A DNA stretch of 5,754 nt, taken from an uncultured Clostridia bacterium (GTDB lineage Bacteria > Bacillota > Clostridia > Lachnospirales > Lachnospiraceae). This document shows positions 4,871 through 5,754 of the stretch, piece by piece; position 1 is the first letter of the stretch, and each line of letters begins with the position of its first letter. The translations under genes and the position numbers were made by a program. The DNA lies in assembly GCA_947304065.1 (NCBI GenBank), contig CAMZAI010000165.1, positions 1 to 5,754 on the forward strand, written 5' to 3'. The notes under the pieces are model-generated. The model searched no databases. It saw nothing but the letters and a program-made list of their open reading frames with translations, and was not told the DNA's origin.

Positions 4871-5754
4871 ATGAAGAATCTTAAGAGAGTGGCAGCTATC
4901 CTTCTTGCTCTGTGCCTTGTCATGGGATGCGCTGCCTGCAGCAACTCGTCTTCGGGTGACAACCCGCAGACCACCGCGGCTCCCGACTCCGGCAAGACCG
5001 ACTCCGGAAAGACCGACGACACCAAGACTACGGCGGCTCCCGATGCCGGCAAGACCGATCCCGCTACTACGGATGCTCCTTCGGAGCCCGATCCCGAGCC
5101 CGTTGTTGAGAAGCCCGACACAAAGGCTTATCTTGATGACGAAGGTATCTGGAGATACACCGATACCGATGAGATCGTAAACCTTGGCGGAATGCTCATC
5201 GAGCTTGGACAGCATTTCGGCGGCGATGAGGTTGAGCCTACAACCGCATCTGAGATCGCACGTGCCGAGTATCTTGATTACATTCAGGAGACTTACAACT
5301 TCACCTTCAAGGAAGTTAAGCTCGGCAGCTTCGGTATCATGCAGGATATCATCAACGATTTCTGTACCACCGGCGGTGATGAGAACTATGTATTCTGTCT
5401 TGACAACGCATGGATCACAGCTCCCATGAACAAGGGTCTGTTCTATGATCTTGCAACGTTAGACTGCATCGATTTCTCGGAAGAGAAGTGGGATTACTCG
5501 ACATCTTACAAGATGAAGAAGGGCGATTCCATCTACGGTATGAGAGCTATGGCTGCAGAGCCCCGCGGAGGCCTCTGGTTCAACAAGAGGATCATGAGAG
5601 AGCTCGGCGTAGATCCCGAGTCACTTTACGATATGCAGGCCAGCGGAAACTGGACCTGGACCGAATTTGAAGAGCTTTGCAAGAAGCTCACGAAGGACCT
5701 TGACGGCGACGGCATCATCGATGTTTACGCTATGTCTTCATTCAGCGGCGAGGC
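4871..5754 (+). CDS. Extracellular solute-binding lipoprotein, family 1 (3' partial)
   Basis: This is the substrate-binding part of a carbohydrate ABC importer; 294 codons are present before the window ends, and no stop is reached. It starts at ATG 4871 with a lipoprotein-type signal (basic MKNLKR, then hydrophobic AAILLALCLVMG). Either C20 (after VMG) or C23 (after CAA) could be the lipid-carrying cysteine; neither lipobox is perfect. Residues 30-85 form a low-complexity Thr/Asp/Pro/Lys/Glu linker with internal repeats. The folded part starts near 86. LWFNKRIMRELGVDPESLY, NWTWTEFEELCKKLTKD and DGDGIIDVYAMS (D278-D284) are familiar marks of this family, the last resembling a calcium-binding loop. 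Such proteins usually have about 420-550 residues, so a third or more is probably missing. It follows the permeases after 288 bases and has its own promoter. The ligand is unknown; sugar binding is inferred from its neighbours. Confidence 0.92.
   Translation, partial: MKNLKRVAAILLALCLVMGCAACSNSSSGDNPQTTAAPDSGKTDSGKTDDTKTTAAPDAGKTDPATTDAPSEPDPEPVVEKPDTKAYLDDEGIWRYTDTDEIVNLGGMLIELGQHFGGDEVEPTTASEIARAEYLDYIQETYNFTFKEVKLGSFGIMQDIINDFCTTGGDENYVFCLDNAWITAPMNKGLFYDLATLDCIDFSEEKWDYSTSYKMKKGDSIYGMRAMAAEPRGGLWFNKRIMRELGVDPESLYDMQASGNWTWTEFEELCKKLTKDLDGDGIIDVYAMSSFSGE
4970..5059 (+). repeat. Imperfect repeat encoding the lipoprotein's Thr/Asp/Pro linker
   Basis: Residues 34-44 (TTAAPDSGKTD) recur at 53-63 as TTAAPDAGKTD, and SGKTD is repeated back to back at 40-49. 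The codons differ between copies (ACCACCGCGGCT against ACTACGGCGGCT), so the duplication is not recent or has been kept for its amino-acid content. The stretch is a flexible spacer between the lipid anchor and the binding domain. Confidence 0.7.

Noticed and set aside
4905..5180. A 91-codon plus-strand open frame rich in Pro and Arg
   Set aside because: It is the out-of-frame reading of the solute-binding protein's linker and has no ribosome binding site of its own.
4823..5215. A 130-codon minus-strand open frame rich in Gly, Val and Ser
   Set aside because: Its low-complexity composition is the antisense of the repeat-rich linker of the solute-binding protein, which has a good start, signal peptide and family motifs on the plus strand.
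1..5754. CRISPR arrays, tRNA or rRNA genes, insertion sequences, phage genes
   Set aside because: I saw no regularly spaced repeats, no RNA-gene sequence that I recognise, no transposase-like or phage-like proteins and no terminal repeats.

Overview
The window looks like part of a carbohydrate-uptake locus from a Gram-positive, Firmicutes/Clostridia-type bacterium, plausibly a gut or rumen Lachnospiraceae/Oscillospiraceae relative. Support for this is moderate GC, AAGGTGA/GGGGAG-type ribosome binding sites, a lipoprotein-type solute-binding protein, and a gene order (small membrane protein, DUF5696-type protein, two permeases, solute-binding protein) that I know from Clostridia and Paenibacillus-like genomes. 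Species cannot be named from the sequence. All genes lie on the + strand.

Layout: (1) 1-108, the last 35 codons of an upstream membrane protein, probably YIP1-like. (2) 124-2679, an 851-residue membrane-anchored extracellular protein resembling DUF5696-domain proteins; its C-terminal half reads like a glycoside-hydrolase-type barrel. (3) 2686-3588, a MalF/UgpA/LplB-type ABC permease starting at TTG. (4) 3581-4582, a MalG/UgpE/LplC-type ABC permease overlapping its partner by 8 bases. (5) 4583-4870, a 288-base intergenic region holding a long hairpin (probable end of the first transcript), a 15-bp palindrome, a perfect TATAAT box, a cluster of TGTAA(C) half-sites and a small hairpin before the next ribosome binding site. 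(6) 4871-5754, the first 294 codons of a family 1 extracellular solute-binding lipoprotein, cut by the window end.

How they fit together: genes 1-4 are spaced 15, 6 and -8 bases apart and are almost certainly one operon. The solute-binding protein seems to have its own promoter, allowing it to be made at a different level from the membrane parts. The working model is that the lipoprotein captures an oligosaccharide or glycoconjugate, the permease pair imports it with an ATPase not encoded here, and the DUF5696-type protein acts on, or helps present, the same glycan at the cell surface. The substrate cannot be read from the sequence. The least explained parts are the DUF5696-type protein and the densely structured intergenic region.
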